A stretch of DNA of 7,075 bases, taken from assembly GCA_017526045.1 (NCBI GenBank), contig JAFXRX010000302.1, positions 1 through 7,075 of the forward strand. Reading direction: 5' to 3'. The stretch comes from Opitutales bacterium. GTDB lineage: Bacteria; Verrucomicrobiota; Verrucomicrobiia; Opitutales; Intestinicryptomonadaceae. The notes beneath the pieces are model-generated. The model saw nothing but the letters and a program-made list of their open reading frames with translations. It was not told where the DNA came from and did no database searches. A program made the translations under genes and the position numbers. Shown one piece after another: positions 5,023 through 7,075 of this stretch. Position 1 is the first letter of the stretch, and every line of letters starts with the position of its first letter.

Positions 5023-6675
5023 ATGGCACAGAAAATGTTTAGGATATTTTGCGTATTTTTCGCGTCGCTTTGCGCGGCGTTTTCGGCGTCGGCAAAGACG
5101 ATTAAGGCGGACATTATCGTTTATGGCGGAACGTCGGCGGGCGTCGTCGCGGCGGTGCAGGCTGCCCGCGAGGGCAAGAGCGTCGTGCTCGTCGCGCCCG
5201 AGCCGCATCTTGGAGCGATGTCGAGCGCGGGTCTTGGCTTCACCGATTCGGGCAAGACTGCGACTATCGGCGGCGCAAGCAAGGAATTTTACCACCGCAT
5301 TTGGCTTGAATACGCCAAACCCGAAAGCTGGAAGTTCGGCAAGAAGCGCGAAAATTTCCGCGCCGCGGGGCAGGGTACAAAGTCGATGGACGACGAAAAC
5401 CAGCTGACCTGGATTTTCGAGCCGTCTGTCGCCGAGCGCGTTTACGAAAACTGGCTTGCAGAATACAAAATTCCCGTTTACAAAAACACCTATCTTGACC
5501 GCTCCAAAAAAGGCGTGCGCAAGGACAAGGGCAAAATTGTTTCTTTCAAATCGCTAAAAGGCGACGTGTTTGTCGGCAAAGTGTTTATCGACGCCACTTT
5601 CGAGGGCGACTTGATGGCGGCTGCGGGCTGCTCTTACACAATCGGCCGCGAGCCCAATTCACAGTATCGCGAAACCTGCAACGGCTCGCGCCTAGGCAAG
5701 CTTTCGGGGCACCGCCACCACTTCCAAAAGCAAGTCGACCCTTACGTAATCAAGGGCGACCCCAAAAGCGGCGTCTTAAAGCACGTCTCGACCGAAAAAG
5801 TCGCGCCCGCGGGCGAGGGCGACTAGCGATTGCAGGCGTACTGCTTTAGAATGTGCCTAACAGACCTGCCCGAAAACCGCGTGCCGTTTCCAAAGCCCGC
5901 AAACTACAACGCCGACGACTTTTTAATCGCGCTGCGCTACTACGAGGCGGAGGGCAGGAAAGACTTCCTTAAAAACGACCGCATCATGAACGGCAAGACC
6001 GACACCAACAACCAGGGCGCGGTTTCAATCGACTTTTTGGGCGGCAATTACGACTATCCCGAGGCGGACTACAAGACGCGCGAAAAAATCGTGCAGGCGC
6101 ACAAAGACTATCAACTGGGGCTCTTGTACTTCCTTTCAAACGACGAGCGCGTGCCCGCGCAGCTGCGCCGCGAAATCGGCAAATGGGGCTTGGCAAAGGA
6201 CGAATTTGCCGACAACGGCAACTGGCCTTTCTATTTGTACATACGCGAGGCGCGCCGCATGATTGGCGAATACGTCATGACCGAGCACGACTGCAAGGGC
6301 AGCGTCCAAACCCCTAAGTCGGTGGGCATGGGCTCTTACACTCTCGACAGCCACAACACAATCCGCTACATCACCCCCGAGGGCTTCGCGCAGAACGAGG
6401 GCGACGTCGGCTCGGGCTGCAAGCCCTACAAAATTTCGTACGGCTCGATAGTCCCGAAGAAGGACGAGTGCGCGAACTTGATTGTTACAAACGCCTGCTC
6501 CGCATCGCACATCGCGTACGGCTCGATAAGAATGGAGCCCGTATTTATGATATTGGGGCACTCCGCGGCGACGGCGGCGGCGATGGCAATCGACAAGAAG
6601 ACGGCGGTTCAGGACGTCGATTACGATAAGCTTGCCGAAAAGCTCAAAAAAGACGGGCAAATCCTCTCGCTTTAA
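5023..6675 (+). pseudogene. Secreted FAD-dependent oxidoreductase (FAD_oxidored family), interrupted by one in-frame TAG
   Basis: From ATG 5023 to TAA 6673-6675 the frame is 550 codons with one TAG at codon 268 (5824-5826). Residues 1-24 are a signal peptide ending SASA. A Rossmann dinucleotide fold follows: strand ADIIVYGG with the GGTSAG loop (35-40), then LVAPEPHLGAMSSAGLGFTD (56-75). Family landmarks come next: TWIFEPSVAE, VFIDATFEGDLMAAAG, YTIGREPNSQY and HRHHF before the TAG, and RLQAYCFRMCLTDLPENRVP, SHIAYGSIRMEPVFMILG and VQDVDYDKL after it. The whole family length is present, so nothing else has decayed. Family members, often annotated as FAD-dependent oxidoreductase or xanthan lyase-like, are usually periplasmic and tied to carbohydrate use, but substrates are mostly unknown. 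There is no clear Shine-Dalgarno and the gene is monocistronic. Unless the TAG is read through, the product lacks its C-terminal half and is probably inactive. Confidence 0.85.
5824..5826 (+). other. In-frame amber codon splitting the oxidoreductase gene
   Basis: The reading is GEGD-TAG-RLQAYCFRMCL. Family members, as I recall them, read G-x-GD-[KRH]-R-x-QAY here, so the TAG replaces a basic residue; AAG to TAG is one change. The next base is C (TAG-C), a context known in some systems for leaky termination. Confidence 0.85.
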
Positions 6676-6703
6676 TCCCCGAAAAATTTTTCTATCCCGT
6701 ATT

Positions 6704-6740
6704 GCGCCTCCGCAAGACGCGGGGGCGCGCGCGTTTTATT
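6704..6740 (+). terminator. Probable Rho-independent terminator after the oxidoreductase gene
   Basis: GCGCCTCCGC (6704-6713), loop AAGAC, then GCGGGGGCGC (6719-6728): 10 bp with one G-U. After a GCGCG spacer comes TTTTATTT. The stem is strong but the T-run is delayed by about five bases. Confidence 0.65.
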
Positions 6741-6771
6741 TGCGATTTTTCGGCGAAAATTTGTATATAAT
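6740..6771 (+). promoter_or_regulatory. Promoter of the umuD-like gene with a dyad in its spacer
   Basis: TATAAT at 6766-6771 is a perfect -10, with a possible TTGCGA -35 at 6740-6745 (spacer 20, or 18 to an overlapping TATATA at 6764). Between them lies a perfect odd dyad TTTTCG-G-CGAAAA (6747-6759), well placed for a repressor such as LexA. The -10 ends 6 bases before the ATG, so transcription would begin at or next to the start codon. Confidence 0.55.
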
Positions 6772-6777
6772 ATAGGC

Positions 6778-7075
6778 ATGGAAATTTTTGAAGAAGATTT
6801 GCTTTTTGCGCGTGCGGGCGCGGAAATTCCCGCGCAAAGCCTGCCCGCCTTGAGCCTCGACAGCCATTTGATAAAGCGGAGCGAGTCGACGTTTTTTATG
6901 CGCGCGGGCAGCGGGGCTTTGAGCGGGTTCGGCATTTTAAAGGGCGACATTTTAGTTGTCGACAGGGCTCTCGACGCCGCCGACGGCGCGATAGTTGTCG
7001 CCTACACAAAGAAGGGCTTTATTGCGCGCAAGTACTCCATAAACGGCGGGCAAATCGAGCTTGTTTCGGGCAATC
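6778..7075 (+). CDS. umuD: UmuD-like S24-family protein, 3' end outside window; catalytic Ser and Lys apparently lost
   Basis: Ninety-nine codons are visible from ATG 6778. Aligned by eye to E. coli UmuD from memory, TFFMRAGSGALSGFGILKGDILVVDRAL fits [28 protein letters not shown], and GAIVVAYTKKGFIARKY fits GDIVIAAVDGEFTVKKL. UmuD is the SOS-induced partner of the error-prone polymerase UmuC. RecA triggers it to cut itself after residue 24 with a Ser60/Lys97 dyad, producing UmuD'. Here the Ser position is Ala47 and the Lys position Arg84, although Ser45, Ser49 and Lys85 are adjacent. An AG site (13-14) near the expected cleavage point is present. The protein may therefore be an uncleavable UmuD relative, or use shifted residues. 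A umuC gene probably follows beyond the window. Confidence 0.83.
   Translation, partial: MEIFEEDLLFARAGAEIPAQSLPALSLDSHLIKRSESTFFMRAGSGALSGFGILKGDILVVDRALDAADGAIVVAYTKKGFIARKYSINGGQIELVSGN

Noticed and set aside
3271..5826. Full reassignment of TAG to an amino acid
   Set aside because: Three genes here end in TAG, two of them just before intrinsic terminators, and reading through would run into those hairpins. Partial suppression is not excluded.
5830..6675. Separate 281-codon gene starting at TTG after the TAG
   Set aside because: It has no leader or start signal and begins inside the conserved GD-x-R-x-QAY motif, so it is the second half of the oxidoreductase.
6761..6777. E. coli-type LexA box in TTGTATATAATATAGG
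   Set aside because: It looks like CTGTATATATATACAG at first, but the CTG...CAG ends are absent and the dyad is poor; the sequence is better explained as the -10 element.
6672..6950. Minus-strand 92-codon frame over the umuD-like start
   Set aside because: It is the shadow of the plus-strand UmuD frame and crosses the terminator and promoter.

Overview
The window is a bacterial chromosomal segment. A GreA with a long helical N-terminal extension and a secreted sugar-oxidoreductase-type FAD protein point to the PVC group. Verrucomicrobiota (a gut Opitutales-like lineage) is my best guess, made from memory of these families and not proven here. Most genes are moderately GC-rich, but the nuclease gene in the middle is strikingly AT-rich. 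None of the starts has a convincing Shine-Dalgarno sequence.

Layout: (1) 1-1070 (+) is the 3' part of a GreA-type transcription elongation factor gene, closed by an intrinsic terminator. (2) 1156-2414 (-) holds three small exported or lipoprotein genes in a row, probably one operon, ending at a terminator back-to-back with that of greA. The last of the three has three perfect-period 28-residue Cys/His repeats. (3) 2548-4680 (-) is a two-gene unit with its own sigma70-like promoter (4725-4754) and terminator (2493-2542). It encodes a PD-(D/E)XK nuclease of the PDDEXK_4 type, then, 21 bases later, a protein of nine tryptophan-anchored W-x2-LL-x3-P-x-F repeats with an acidic tail. This is the best candidate for an undescribed, perhaps defensive, system. 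(4) 5023-6675 (+) is a secreted FAD-dependent oxidoreductase gene. (5) 6778 to the window end (+) is the first 99 codons of a UmuD-like SOS protein whose catalytic Ser and Lys both appear to be replaced.

Two genes, the repeat protein and the oxidoreductase, are intact in frame except for a single internal TAG. The true starts and ends become clear only when the frame is read through. Both TAG codons sit in the octamer GCGACTAG, and both fall where a Lys codon would fit. TAG is also used as a real stop by three other genes here, which argues against simple reassignment. Point nonsense mutations, a suppressor tRNA and consensus errors remain possible.
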